From NCBI RefSeq assembly GCF_003007675.1, contig NZ_PXNP01000008.1, positions 1 to 46,693 of the forward strand: a DNA stretch of 46,693 bases. Direction: 5' to 3'. The notes beneath the pieces are model-generated. The model did no database searches, was not told the DNA's origin, and saw nothing but the letters and a program-made list of their open reading frames with translations. Both the position numbers and the translations under genes were made by a program. The stretch is from Marinobacter fuscus (GTDB lineage Bacteria > Pseudomonadota > Gammaproteobacteria > Pseudomonadales > Oleiphilaceae). Positions 36,740 through 45,092 of the stretch are shown piece after piece; within the stretch, counting starts at the first letter, position 1; the number at the start of each line of letters is the position of its first letter.

Positions 36740-37936
36740 CTAGAGTTCCAGAACCATCTTGGCGATGATGTTTTTCTGAATTTCATTGGAGCCGCCGTAA
36801 ATCGACAGCTTGCGCATGTTGAAGTACTGACTGGCCGGTGCCGCACTGTAATCCTGGTACAGCGGGTCACCGTCAAAGTCCGGCTCCAGCTCATGCTCCA
36901 GGAATGGCAGAGCATTGGGCCCGAGCGCCTTGCGCATCAGATTGGTAATGGCCTGGCGAATTTCGGAACCCTGAATTTTCAGCAGCGAGCTTTCCGCACC
37001 CGGCACGCCACCATCACGGGTAGCCGCGAGGATGCGCAACGTACTCATTTCCACTGCCATCAGGCGCATTTCCACTTCCGCAATGCGGGCCCGGAACATA
37101 GGGTCCTCAATCAGGGGCCGACCACGAACCGTCTCGGCCATCGCGATCCGCTTGAGCTGCTCCAGGGCGGCCTTGGACAGACCAATGCCCGCCTGGCCGG
37201 TGCGCTCGTGGGTTAGCAGGTATTTCGCGCAAGTCCAGCCGCGGTTTTCCTCTCCCACCAGGTTTTCAACCGGCACCCGGACATTGTCGAAGAAAACTTC
37301 GTTCACTTCGTGCTCGCCATCCAGAGTAATGATCGGCCGCACGGTAATGCCCGGGGTGTCCATATCGATCAGTAAAAAGGAGATACCTTCCTGCTTTTTG
37401 GCGCCAGGATCGGTGCGTACCAGGCAGAAGATGCGGTTGGCATGCTGGCCCAGGGTGGTCCAGGTTTTCTGGCCGTTGACCACGTAATGGTCACCATCCC
37501 GATGAGCCCGGGTTTTCAGGCTCGCCAGGTCTGAGCCGGCACCCGGTTCAGAATAGCCCTGGCACCACCAGTCTTCGCCGGAAAGGATACGCGGCAGGTA
37601 ATAGTCCTTCTGGGCGGGCGTACCGAACCTGATGATCACCGGAGCCACCATGTTGACGCCAAAGGAGACAATTCTCGGAGCACCGGCGGCGGCACACTCT
37701 TCATCAAAAATATGCTTTTGCACCACCGACCAGCCAGTGCCGCCATGCTCAACCGGCCAGTTGACGGCGTACCATCCCTGCTGGCTCAGTATTTTCTGCC
37801 AGCGCTGATGATCGGACTTCGCCAGCCGGCGACCAAGGCGGACTTTCCGGGCCAGATCGTCGGGCAGGTTGCTCCTGAGAAAGGCCTGTACCTCTTGCCG
37901 GAACGCCTGTTCTTCCGGAGTAAAATGAATGTTCAT
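36740..37936 (-). CDS. pimC: Pimeloyl-CoA dehydrogenase, large subunit (acyl-CoA dehydrogenase)
   Basis: A 398-residue acyl-CoA dehydrogenase that partners PimD. Seen: NWPVEHGGTGWSVVQKHIFDEECAAAGAP (about 57-85), FAD-binding WCQGYSEPGAGSDLASLKT (about 123-141), the substrate-cavity segment, and the C-terminal IYGGSNEIQKNIIA. At the position of the usual catalytic Glu (YEG) it has Gly381, as in FadE-type large subunits whose base lies elsewhere. It sits 23 nt after badK and 9 nt before pimD. The role in pimeloyl-CoA oxidation is inferred from similarity to PimC and from the gene set. Confidence 0.82.
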   Translation of the reverse strand: MNIHFTPEEQAFRQEVQAFLRSNLPDDLARKVRLGRRLAKSDHQRWQKILSQQGWYAVNWPVEHGGTGWSVVQKHIFDEECAAAGAPRIVSFGVNMVAPVIIRFGTPAQKDYYLPRILSGEDWWCQGYSEPGAGSDLASLKTRAHRDGDHYVVNGQKTWTTLGQHANRIFCLVRTDPGAKKQEGISFLLIDMDTPGITVRPIITLDGEHEVNEVFFDNVRVPVENLVGEENRGWTCAKYLLTHERTGQAGIGLSKAALEQLKRIAMAETVRGRPLIEDPMFRARIAEVEMRLMAVEMSTLRILAATRDGGVPGAESSLLKIQGSEIRQAITNLMRKALGPNALPFLEHELEPDFDGDPLYQDYSAAPASQYFNMRKLSIYGGSNEIQKNIIAKMVLEL

Positions 37937-37959
37937 AACGGCTCCTCGGCTTGCTTCCG

Positions 37960-38736
37960 TTAACGGTGGGTCCAGTCTGGCTGGCGCTTTTCCAGGAATG
38001 CGCCCATGCCTTCATCTCGGTCAGCGGAGGCAAAACTGGCCCAGAGCAACCTGCGCTCATAGTCCACGCCCGCTTTCAGACCAGTTTCAAAGGCCTGGTT
38101 AACCGCGTCTTTGTTTAGCATGGTCGCCATCAACGAATGGCCAGCAATCTCGGCCGCCACGGCCAGGGCCTGATCCACCAGCGTCTCTGAGGGAACCACC
38201 CGGCTTACCAGACCACTTCGTTCTGCTTCTTCAGCATCCATGGTGCGCCCGGTCAGGCAGAGATCCATGGTCTTTGCCTTGCCGATGGCCTTTGCCAGGC
38301 GCTGGGTGCCTCCGGCTCCGGGCAAGGTTCCCACCTTGACTTCAGGTTGACCGAAACGGGCATTGTCAGCTGCAATGATCATGTCGCACATCATCGCCAA
38401 CTCACAGCCACCACCCAGCGCCAGGCCAGCTACCGCCGCAATCACCGGTTTCCGACAACGGGTCACCGCTTCCCAGTTCGCCGATACAAAGCCTTCTCTA
38501 TAAGCCCGGGAAAAATCCAGTTGGCGAACCTCCGAGATGTCGGCACCGGCTGCAAACGCCTTGTCACTTCCCGTCAGTACGATAGCGCGGATTTCGTTAT
38601 CGGCCTCCAGCATGACCAGCGCATGAGACAGCTCATCCATCAAGTCGCCGTTCAGTGCGTTATACACCTCCGGCCGATGTAACCGGATCATGGCCACTGA
38701 CCGGCGCCTTTCAAGCAATATATTGTTGTAATTCAT
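37960..38736 (-). CDS. badK: Enoyl-CoA hydratase, probable cyclohex-1-ene-1-carboxyl-CoA hydratase
   Basis: A 258-residue crotonase. Start at 38736 (MNYNNILLERR) follows GGGGAG; a longer frame to 38796 has no ribosome site. The oxyanion-hole segment AFAAGADISEV (about 62-72) and both catalytic Glu residues are present: GGGCELAMMCD (about 111-121) and FGQPEVKVGTLPGAGGTQRL (about 135-154). So it is an active hydratase, unlike BadI. As first gene of the pimCD-gcdH operon and divergent from aliA-badHI-aliB, it fills the hydration step that makes 2-hydroxycyclohexane-1-carboxyl-CoA. It might also hydrate the straight-chain enoyl-CoA made by PimCD. The name is by context. Confidence 0.78.
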   Translation of the reverse strand: MNYNNILLERRRSVAMIRLHRPEVYNALNGDLMDELSHALVMLEADNEIRAIVLTGSDKAFAAGADISEVRQLDFSRAYREGFVSANWEAVTRCRKPVIAAVAGLALGGGCELAMMCDMIIAADNARFGQPEVKVGTLPGAGGTQRLAKAIGKAKTMDLCLTGRTMDAEEAERSGLVSRVVPSETLVDQALAVAAEIAGHSLMATMLNKDAVNQAFETGLKAGVDYERRLLWASFASADRDEGMGAFLEKRQPDWTHR

Positions 38737-38834
38737 AATTCTCCCCACTTCAGGAATCGCCCGCCTAACCACAAAGCCAACGCAAGCAATCTTCAACGTC
38801 TTTTTCCGAGACTACACCCGAATATTTTTTAAGG

Positions 38835-38870
38835 CAACATGTTGACATATTATTTTGAGCAGGCGTATCT
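38835..38870 (+). promoter_or_regulatory. Divergent control region with palindrome and -35/-10 candidate before aliA
   Basis: CAACATGTTG (38835-38844) is a perfect 10-bp palindrome overlapping TTGACA (38842-38847), a consensus -35 that has GTATCT 17 nt downstream (38865-38870) as a weak -10. The 206-bp gap separates the two catabolic operons, so a dimeric repressor here could govern both. No regulator gene is found in the island. Confidence 0.5.
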
Positions 38871-38911
38871 TGCATACAACCGGGGCAGGCTTTTCACACT
38901 GCGCCCCTTAC

Positions 38912-38919
38912 AACAACAA
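38912..38919 (+). promoter_or_regulatory. AACAACAA motif in the aliA leader (Hfq/Crc-type)
   Basis: AACAACAA lies 23 nt before the aliA ribosome site region and 24-31 nt before the chosen start. It matches the catabolite-repression motif known from pseudomonads and recurs in the porin and binding-protein leaders. Confidence 0.45.
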
Positions 38920-38942
38920 ACCGGACGCAATAGGTGAATCAG

Positions 38943-40607
38943 ATGGAGACAGGTATCTCTCTTAATCCGGAACGTCGTGCTGCCATGCTGGAAAGCGGCG
39001 CCTGGAACGACAAGATCATTACTGATTATCTCGACGAGGCGGTGGCCAGAACCCCTGATCGCAGCGCCATCGTGGGCTACCAGGTCACTGAAGATTCACG
39101 CACCACACTGACCTACCGACAACTGAACGACACCGTGACACGCATGGCGGCAGGGCTTGCCGCCCTGGGTATCCAGAAGGGTGACGTGGTGGCGTGCCAG
39201 CTGCCCAACTGGTGGCAAACCACCGCCCTGCACCTCGCCTGTATGCGCATTGGCGCCATCCTCAACCCGTTGATGCCGATTTTCCGGGAACGGGAACTGC
39301 GCTTCATGCTCAACCATGGCGAGGCCAAACTGCTGGTTATCCCGAAGGTATTTCGTAACTTTGATTACGAAGCCATGGTCGAGGGCCTTCTGGCGGAACT
39401 GCCAAAACTGGAGACCCTGCTGGTGATCGGCGGTGAAGGGGAACGCAGTTTTGAACAACGCCTGCTGGCCACGGACTGGGAAAATCAACAGGACACCGAC
39501 GCACTGTTTGCTGCGGCCAAGCCCGGTGCGGATGACGTTATCCAGATTCTCTACACCTCCGGCACCACGGGTGAACCCAAAGGGGTGATGCACACCTCCA
39601 ACACGTTGTTCTCCAACGTACGCCCCTACGCCGACCGACTGCACCTGAGTTCTGACGACAGCATTCTGATGGCATCGCCCGTGGCACATCAGACCGGTTT
39701 CCTGTACGGCATCATGATGCCCGTCTATCTGGGCACAACTGCCATCCTTCAGGACATCTGGGATGCGGATTTCGTGTGCAAGGTCATTGCTACCGAGGAA
39801 CCCGCATTCACCATGGCCTCGACACCGTTCCTGGCCGACCTGGTAAAGACCGCACCTAAACACGAGGGCGAACTGGATTCGCTCCGTATTTTCGTATCCG
39901 CCGGTGCGCCGATTCCGAGCGCCATCGTCGAGCAGGCCAGCAAAACCCTGAAAGCCAAAATCGTATCCGCCTGGGGTATGACCGAGAACGGCGCTGTCAC
40001 GGTGACCCGCCCGGAAGACCCAGCCGAACGAGCCAGCCAGTCCGATGGCATGGCCCTGCCATTTATTGAGGTGAAAGTTACTGACTTCAAAGGCAACCCC
40101 GTGGCTGCCGGCGAGGAGGGCAACCTGATGATGCGCGGTGCCAGCCTGTTTGTTGGCTATCTCAAGCGCCCCGAATTGTACGGCGTGGATGAAGATGGCT
40201 GGTTCAGCACCGGTGACCTCGCCCGCATGGACGAGCAGGGCTACATCCGCATCACTGGGCGCACCAAGGATGTGGTGATCCGTGGCGGTGAAAACATACC
40301 CGTCGTTGAAGTCGAGAACCTGCTCTACAAGTTCCCTGGCATTGCCGATGTGGCCCTGGTCGGCTGCCCGGATGAGCGCCTGGGGGAGCGGGTCTGCGCC
40401 TACGTCACGCTGGATGAGAACCGCACAGACCTCAGCCTGGACGACGTCAAGAACTACCTCATGGAACAGAAGCTCTCCAAGAGCTATCTGCCGGAATACC
40501 TGCAGGTGATCGAAGCCATGCCCCGCACCGCATCCGGCAAGATCCAGAAATTCAAACTGCGCGAGCAAGCCAAAGACATTCGTGTTGAGCCCGCCAAACG
40601 CAGCTAA
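38943..40607 (+). CDS. aliA: Cyclohexanecarboxylate-CoA ligase
   Basis: A 554-residue AMP-forming acyl-CoA synthetase that activates cyclohexanecarboxylate with ATP and CoA. Start at 38943 is used because AGGTG (38932-38936) is then a good ribosome site; the GTG within it (38934) is a possible alternative adding three residues. Seen: P-loop YTSGTTGEPKGVMH (about 200-213), SAWGMTENGAVT (A5), GWFSTGDLARMDEQGYIRITGRTKDVVIRGGENI (A7-A8) and the C-terminal acylation Lys in PRTASGKIQKF. Specificity comes from the following badH, badI and aliB genes, as in Rhodopseudomonas palustris; from the protein alone it would be a medium-chain or aryl acid ligase. Confidence 0.87.
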   Translation: METGISLNPERRAAMLESGAWNDKIITDYLDEAVARTPDRSAIVGYQVTEDSRTTLTYRQLNDTVTRMAAGLAALGIQKGDVVACQLPNWWQTTALHLACMRIGAILNPLMPIFRERELRFMLNHGEAKLLVIPKVFRNFDYEAMVEGLLAELPKLETLLVIGGEGERSFEQRLLATDWENQQDTDALFAAAKPGADDVIQILYTSGTTGEPKGVMHTSNTLFSNVRPYADRLHLSSDDSILMASPVAHQTGFLYGIMMPVYLGTTAILQDIWDADFVCKVIATEEPAFTMASTPFLADLVKTAPKHEGELDSLRIFVSAGAPIPSAIVEQASKTLKAKIVSAWGMTENGAVTVTRPEDPAERASQSDGMALPFIEVKVTDFKGNPVAAGEEGNLMMRGASLFVGYLKRPELYGVDEDGWFSTGDLARMDEQGYIRITGRTKDVVIRGGENIPVVEVENLLYKFPGIADVALVGCPDERLGERVCAYVTLDENRTDLSLDDVKNYLMEQKLSKSYLPEYLQVIEAMPRTASGKIQKFKLREQAKDIRVEPAKRS

Positions 40608-40637
40608 CCCATTTGAAACACAAGACAGGAGATCAAC

Positions 40638-41405
40638 ATGAGAGGCCTTAACGGAAAAACAGTCATTGTGACCGGCGGTGGTGGTGGTATCGGCCGCGCC
40701 GTCTGCCTGCGCTTTGCCGAAGAAGGCAGCCCGGTTGCGGTCCTCGATCGTGACGCCGGCGCTGCCCAGGCCACCGTTGACCTGATCACTGAAAACGGCG
40801 GCAAAGCCAAAGCCTACGCGGCAGACATCACCAATTACGCCGCCATCAATGACACGGTTGCCGCTATTGAGAGCGAGTTGGGCGTACCGACCGTGCTGGT
40901 AAACAACGCTGGTTTCGACCGCTTCATGCCATTCCTGAAAACTGAACCCAAGCTTTGGGATCAGCTGATTGCCGTTAACCTGACCGGCGCCCTGAACATG
41001 CACCACGTGGTGCTGCCGAGGATGATCGCAGCCGGCGGCGGCAAGGTCATCAACGTAGCCTCAGACGCGGCTCGCGTTGGCTCTTCCGGTGAATCTGTCT
41101 ATGCCGCCTGCAAAGCTGGCCTGGTGGGATTCAGCAAGACCGTTGCGCGGGAACTGGCCACCAAGAACGTGTGCCTGAACGTGGTCTGCCCCGGCCCCAC
41201 CGATACCGCACTGCTCAAGGGCGTGGCAGAAACCGCCCCGAACCCGGAAAAACTGCTGGAAGCCTTCCGCAATGCCGTGCCTATGAAACGCCTGGCCCAG
41301 CCGGAAGACTACCCCGGCATCATCGCCCTGCTTGCCAGTGACGACGCCAACTTCATCACCGGCCAGGTAATCAGCGTGTCCGGCGGCCTGACCATGGCCG
41401 GCTAA
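40638..41405 (+). CDS. badH: 2-hydroxycyclohexanecarboxyl-CoA dehydrogenase
   Basis: A 255-residue short-chain dehydrogenase that oxidises the ring hydroxyl to give 2-ketocyclohexane-1-carboxyl-CoA with NAD. Seen: nucleotide-binding VTGGGGGIGRAV (about 11-22), NNAGFDRF (about 89-96), catalytic Ser in VASDAARVGSSGES, and the YAACK active-site Tyr/Lys (about 154-158). CAGGAG precedes the ATG. The gene follows aliA by 30 nt and leads into badI. SDR specificity is hard to read from sequence, so the function rests on operon partners. Confidence 0.87.
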   Translation: MRGLNGKTVIVTGGGGGIGRAVCLRFAEEGSPVAVLDRDAGAAQATVDLITENGGKAKAYAADITNYAAINDTVAAIESELGVPTVLVNNAGFDRFMPFLKTEPKLWDQLIAVNLTGALNMHHVVLPRMIAAGGGKVINVASDAARVGSSGESVYAACKAGLVGFSKTVARELATKNVCLNVVCPGPTDTALLKGVAETAPNPEKLLEAFRNAVPMKRLAQPEDYPGIIALLASDDANFITGQVISVSGGLTMAG

Positions 41406-41437
41406 GCGAACCACGACAGCATTCAGGAGAACGCATC

Positions 41438-42220
41438 ATGAATTACGAAGACATTCTGTACGAAGAGAACAACGGCGTAGCCACCATCACCATCAACCGT
41501 CCGGACCGCTATAACGCCTTCCGGGGCCAGACCTGCATGGAGCTGCTGGACGCCTTCAACCGTGCCGGCTGGAACAAGGACATCGGAGTGATTGTGTTCA
41601 CCGGCGCCGGCGACAAAGCTTTCTGCACCGGCGGTGACCAGGGCGCCCACGAGGGTCAGTACGACGGCCGCGGGCTGATCGGCCTGCCGGTCGAGGAACT
41701 GCAACGAACCATCCGCGAAGTCCCCAAACCCGTCATTGCCCGGGTGAACGGCTTCGCAATCGGTGGCGGCCACGTGTTGCACGTGATCTGTGATCTGAGC
41801 ATTGCCTCCGAGACGGCCATCTTCGGCCAGGTCGGCCCCAAGGTAGGTTCGGTGGACCCAGGCTTTGGCACCGCCTATCTGGCCCGTGTTGTTGGCGAGA
41901 AACGCGCCCGGGAAATCTGGTACCTGTGCCGCAAGTACAGTGCTCAACAGGCGTTGGAGTGGGGCCTCGTAAATGCCGTGGTGCCACCCGAACAGCTGGA
42001 TGAGGAAGTGCAGAAGTGGTGCGAGGAAATCCTCGAGAAGAGCCCGACGGCACTGACCATCGCCAAGCGCTCCTTCAACGCGGACAGCGACAACATCGGT
42101 GGCATTGGCGCCCTCGGTATGCAGGCACTGAGCCTGTACTACGACACCGAGGAGTCCAAGGAAGGCGTGAATGCCTTCAAGGAAAAGCGCAAGCCGGAAT
42201 TCCGCAAATACTACAAATAA
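41438..42220 (+). CDS. badI: 2-ketocyclohexanecarboxyl-CoA hydrolase (ring-opening)
   Basis: A 260-residue crotonase-fold enzyme that hydrolytically opens the alicyclic ring to give pimeloyl-CoA, a retro-Dieckmann reaction. It resembles MenB rather than true hydratases. The motif FCTGGDQGAHEGQYDGRG (about 68-85) carries the Asp of the MenB group, the segment INGFAIGGGHVLHVICDLSIAS (with Val for Ile at its start) has Gly-His where hydratases have Gly-Cys-Glu, and VGPKVGSVDPGFGTAYLARVVGEKRAREIWYLCRKYSAQQALEWG is typical of BadI. Both catalytic Glu of hydratases are missing, as expected. This is the most specific marker gene of the pathway. CAGGAG precedes ATG. Confidence 0.92.
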   Translation: MNYEDILYEENNGVATITINRPDRYNAFRGQTCMELLDAFNRAGWNKDIGVIVFTGAGDKAFCTGGDQGAHEGQYDGRGLIGLPVEELQRTIREVPKPVIARVNGFAIGGGHVLHVICDLSIASETAIFGQVGPKVGSVDPGFGTAYLARVVGEKRAREIWYLCRKYSAQQALEWGLVNAVVPPEQLDEEVQKWCEEILEKSPTALTIAKRSFNADSDNIGGIGALGMQALSLYYDTEESKEGVNAFKEKRKPEFRKYYK

Positions 42221-42275
42221 GCCCTGAGCCCGGCCGCAACTCTCGGCCGGGCGGCAACCAGACCCGGAGAACACC

Positions 42276-43415
42276 ATGAATTTCGCATTCAATGAAGAAC
42301 AGAACGCGATCCGCGAGGTTGTGGCCCGTTTCAGCGCCGAGGTGCTGGCTCCGGGCTATCGCAAGCGCGATCAGGAAGGGGTAATCGAGCGCGACGTGAT
42401 CCGCCAGCTTGGTGAGATGGGCCTGCTCGGTGGTGAACTGCCCGAAGAATTCGGCGGTAGCGGCATGGACTGCGTAACCAGCGGCCTGATCATTGAGGAG
42501 ATCGCCAAAGGCGACTTCAACGTAGGCTACATCCCGCTGTTGACGTCCCTGAATGGCCAGATCATTGCCAGCCATGCCAATCCGGATCTTGCCAAAGAAT
42601 GGCTGCACGGCATGACCACCGGCCAGAAGGTTGCCTGCATTGCCCTGACCGAGCCCCATGGTGGCTCCGATGCCGCCAACCTGCGCCTGAAAGCCGAGAA
42701 GAAAGGCGACGTCTACGTGCTCAATGGCGAGAAAACGTCCATCTCCATGGCTGACCAGGCGGATGTGGCCGTGGTATTCGCCCGCACCGGCACCGTTGAA
42801 CAACGGGCCTCAGGCATCAGCGCCTTTCTGGTGCCCATGAACACCCCAGGCATCACCACCACCCGCTTTGAAGATAACGGCCAGCGCGCTATCGGCCGCG
42901 GCTCCATCTTCTTTGACAACGTGGAAGTGCCCGCCAATCACATGATGGGAGACGAAGGCAAAGGCTTCAAACAGGTGATGCAAGGCTTTGATTACAGCCG
43001 TGCCCTGATTGGCCTCCAGTGCCTGGCGGTAGCCCAGCAATCCCTGGATGAAACCTGGCAGTGGCTAACCGAGCGTACCGCCTTTGGCCAGAACCTTTCC
43101 GCCTTCCAGGGCCTGACTCACCCCCTTGCCGAGTATCAGACCTATGTGCATGCCGCACGCATGCAGTGCTACCACGCCTTGTGGCTGAAGGACAACAACC
43201 TACCCCACAACGCGGAGGCCGCCATGAATAAATGGTGGGGGCCAAAGCTGGCGTTTGATGTGGTGAAACAGTGTCTGCTGGCCCATGGCCATACCGGCTG
43301 GGGCGAAGATCTGCCCTTTGCCCAGCGACTGCGCGACGTGCTTGGGCTGCAGATTGGCGACGGCACCGCTCAGATCATGAAGAACATCATCGCAAGGGAA
43401 TACCTGCCCAGGTAA
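42276..43415 (+). CDS. aliB: Cyclohexanecarboxyl-CoA dehydrogenase
   Basis: A 379-residue acyl-CoA dehydrogenase that introduces the 1-ene double bond into cyclohexanecarboxyl-CoA. Seen: LLGGELPEEFGGSGMDCVTS (about 50-69), FAD-binding ACIALTEPHGGSDAANLRLKA (about 118-138), and MADQADVAVVFARTG. Near the C-terminus the motif is GDGTAQIMKNII, with Asp362 where most family members have the base Glu. A changed base could reflect the alicyclic substrate; see findings. It ends the ali/bad operon and is followed by a terminator at 43444-43479. Confidence 0.88.
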   Translation: MNFAFNEEQNAIREVVARFSAEVLAPGYRKRDQEGVIERDVIRQLGEMGLLGGELPEEFGGSGMDCVTSGLIIEEIAKGDFNVGYIPLLTSLNGQIIASHANPDLAKEWLHGMTTGQKVACIALTEPHGGSDAANLRLKAEKKGDVYVLNGEKTSISMADQADVAVVFARTGTVEQRASGISAFLVPMNTPGITTTRFEDNGQRAIGRGSIFFDNVEVPANHMMGDEGKGFKQVMQGFDYSRALIGLQCLAVAQQSLDETWQWLTERTAFGQNLSAFQGLTHPLAEYQTYVHAARMQCYHALWLKDNNLPHNAEAAMNKWWGPKLAFDVVKQCLLAHGHTGWGEDLPFAQRLRDVLGLQIGDGTAQIMKNIIAREYLPR

Positions 43416-43443
43416 GCGAATCAATCAGTCCTTGGGCTTTTCA

Positions 43444-43479
43444 CCCATCTTCTCCGGTAACGGGAAGATGGGGCTTTTT
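43444..43479 (+). terminator. Rho-independent terminator between aliB and the ABC genes
   Basis: Stem CCCATCTTC/GAAGATGGG (43444-43452 with 43464-43472), extended by a G-T and a C-G pair, is followed by GC and five T (43475-43479). It would separate the enzyme operon from the transporter genes or reduce their expression. Confidence 0.82.
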
Positions 43480-43518
43480 CCATCTTGCCAGATTTAAACA
43501 ATGACAAAAGGCGGCATG

Positions 43519-44322
43519 ATGACCAGACCAGTTCTTGAAGCACGCAATCTGACCAAAGAGTTCAGCGGCTTTACTGCCGTAGATGACGCAGACCTGCTGA
43601 TCGGTGAAGGCAGCATTCACGCCCTGATTGGCCCCAACGGTGCCGGCAAGACCACCGTATTCAACCTGTTGACGAAATTTCTTCAGCCTACCCGCGGCCA
43701 GATCCTCTTTCGCGGGGAAGACATCACCCCCCTGAAATCCGCCGCCATTGCCCGTAAAGGCATTGTTCGCTCCTTCCAGATCTCTGCCGTGTTTCCCCAC
43801 ATGACCGCGCTGGAAAACATTCGCGTGGCCCTGCAAACCGCAGAGGGCTCCTCCTACAGCTTCTGGAAATCCGGCAACTCCCTGCACAAGCTCAACGAGC
43901 GCTGTATGGAGCTGCTGGAGTCTGTTGGCCTGGCCGAGTTCGCCAATACCACCACGGTAGAGCTTGCGTATGGCCGAAAACGGGCGCTGGAGCTGGCCAC
44001 CACCCTGGCCATGGAACCCCAGCTGTTGCTGCTGGACGAACCCACCCAGGGCATGGGCTCGGAAGACGTTGACCGCGTAGTGGAACTGGTGCGCAAGGCC
44101 GCCCAGGGTCGCACGGTACTGATGGTGGAGCACAACCTGAGCGTGGTCAGCAAACTGTGCGACCGCATCACCGTGCTGGCCCAGGGTGCAGTATTGACTG
44201 AGGGCGATTACCAGACGGTCTCCGCCGACCCGCGGGTGCGCGAGGTGTATATGGGCAGTGATGGCAGCGGCGAGCGGGGGGCACAGGCCGCCGCCAGCGA
44301 AAACGTGGAGGCGGCCCAATGA
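43519..44322 (+). CDS. Branched-chain-type ABC transporter ATPase (LivG-like)
   Basis: A 267-residue ABC ATPase of the hydrophobic amino acid transporter class. I start at 43519 because AAAAGG (43505-43510) is then 8 nt away; an ATG at 43501 without ribosome site would add six residues. Seen: Walker A GPNGAGKTT, Q-loop SFQISAVFPHMTALENI, signature-like ELAYGRKRALELATTLA (LivG proteins lack LSGG), Walker B LLLLDEPTQGM, switch VEHNLS. A C-terminal tail (about 245-267) is Ala/Glu/Gly-rich. The stop overlaps the next start (ATGA). The context implies import of aromatic or alicyclic carboxylates, as proposed for similar transporters near benzoate genes. Confidence 0.88.
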   Translation: MTRPVLEARNLTKEFSGFTAVDDADLLIGEGSIHALIGPNGAGKTTVFNLLTKFLQPTRGQILFRGEDITPLKSAAIARKGIVRSFQISAVFPHMTALENIRVALQTAEGSSYSFWKSGNSLHKLNERCMELLESVGLAEFANTTTVELAYGRKRALELATTLAMEPQLLLLDEPTQGMGSEDVDRVVELVRKAAQGRTVLMVEHNLSVVSKLCDRITVLAQGAVLTEGDYQTVSADPRVREVYMGSDGSGERGAQAAASENVEAAQ

Positions 44323-45041
44323 GCAAGAATCCGAATCGTGAATACGAACAGCTGCGCATCTCCGGCCTGCACGCATTCTATGGCGAATCTCACATTCTGC
44401 ACGGCATCGACATGGTGGTTCAGCGGGGCGAACTGGTCACACTGCTCGGCCGAAATGGCGCCGGGCGCAGCACCACGCTGAAAGCCATCATGAACATGGT
44501 GGGCCGGCGCACCGGCTCCATCATGATCAACGGCGAAGAAACCATGCAGTGCGCGCCTCATCATATTGCCAGGTTGGGTGTCGGGTATTGCCCCGAGCAT
44601 CGGGGCATTTTTTCCTCCCTCAGCGTGCAGGAAAACCTCACCCTGCCGCCCGTGGTGCGCAGCGGTGGCATGAGCCTGGAAGAAATCTACACCATGTTCC
44701 CCAACCTCTATGAACGCCGCTTCAGCCAGGGCACCAAGCTCTCTGGTGGCGAACAACAGATGCTGGCCATGGCCCGCATTCTGCGCACCGGCGCCAACAT
44801 GCTGTTGCTGGATGAAATCACCGAAGGCCTGGCCCCGGTGATCGTGGAGAAACTGGGGGAAGTCCTGATAGCCCTGAAGAACAAGGGTTTGACCATTGTT
44901 CTGGTGGAGCAGAATTTCCACTTTGCCGCGCCGTTGGCCGACCGACATTACGTGGTGGAGCACGGCCAGATTGTGGAAGAAATCAGCGCCAACGAACTGA
45001 GTGCCAAACAGTCGGTGCTGGACAGCTATCTCGGGGTCTGA
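44319..45041 (+). CDS. Branched-chain-type ABC transporter ATPase (LivF-like), Walker A Lys replaced by Arg
   Basis: A 240-residue second ATPase. The signature KLSGGEQQMLAMARIL, Q-loop YCPEHRGIFSSLSVQENL, and the VEQNFHFA switch segment (Gln for His, usual in LivF) are clear. Two departures: Walker A is GRNGAGRST with Arg50 (codon CGC at 44466-44468) in place of the invariant Lys, and Walker B is followed by DEITEGLAP rather than DEPSEGLAP. The Asp-Glu pair is kept. It forms a heterodimer with the LivG-like protein, whose Walker A is intact. The substitution may reduce hydrolysis at one site or may be a subfamily trait. Confidence 0.87.
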   Translation: MSKNPNREYEQLRISGLHAFYGESHILHGIDMVVQRGELVTLLGRNGAGRSTTLKAIMNMVGRRTGSIMINGEETMQCAPHHIARLGVGYCPEHRGIFSSLSVQENLTLPPVVRSGGMSLEEIYTMFPNLYERRFSQGTKLSGGEQQMLAMARILRTGANMLLLDEITEGLAPVIVEKLGEVLIALKNKGLTIVLVEQNFHFAAPLADRHYVVEHGQIVEEISANELSAKQSVLDSYLGV

Positions 45042-45092
45042 CTCCCGAATCAACAACCTCAACCAACGCAAGACAGTATTGGAGAAACAACA

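Noticed and set aside
39096..41006. 636-codon open frame antisense to aliA and badH
   Set aside because: It lies fully opposite two well-supported genes, has no ribosome site or recognisable domain, and its length follows from the GC-rich codon bias of the real genes.
44040..44060. LivG-like protein as defective because it lacks an LSGGQ signature
   Set aside because: LivG-family ATPases normally have an AYG-type signature (here ELAYGRKRALELA), so this is expected and not degenerate.
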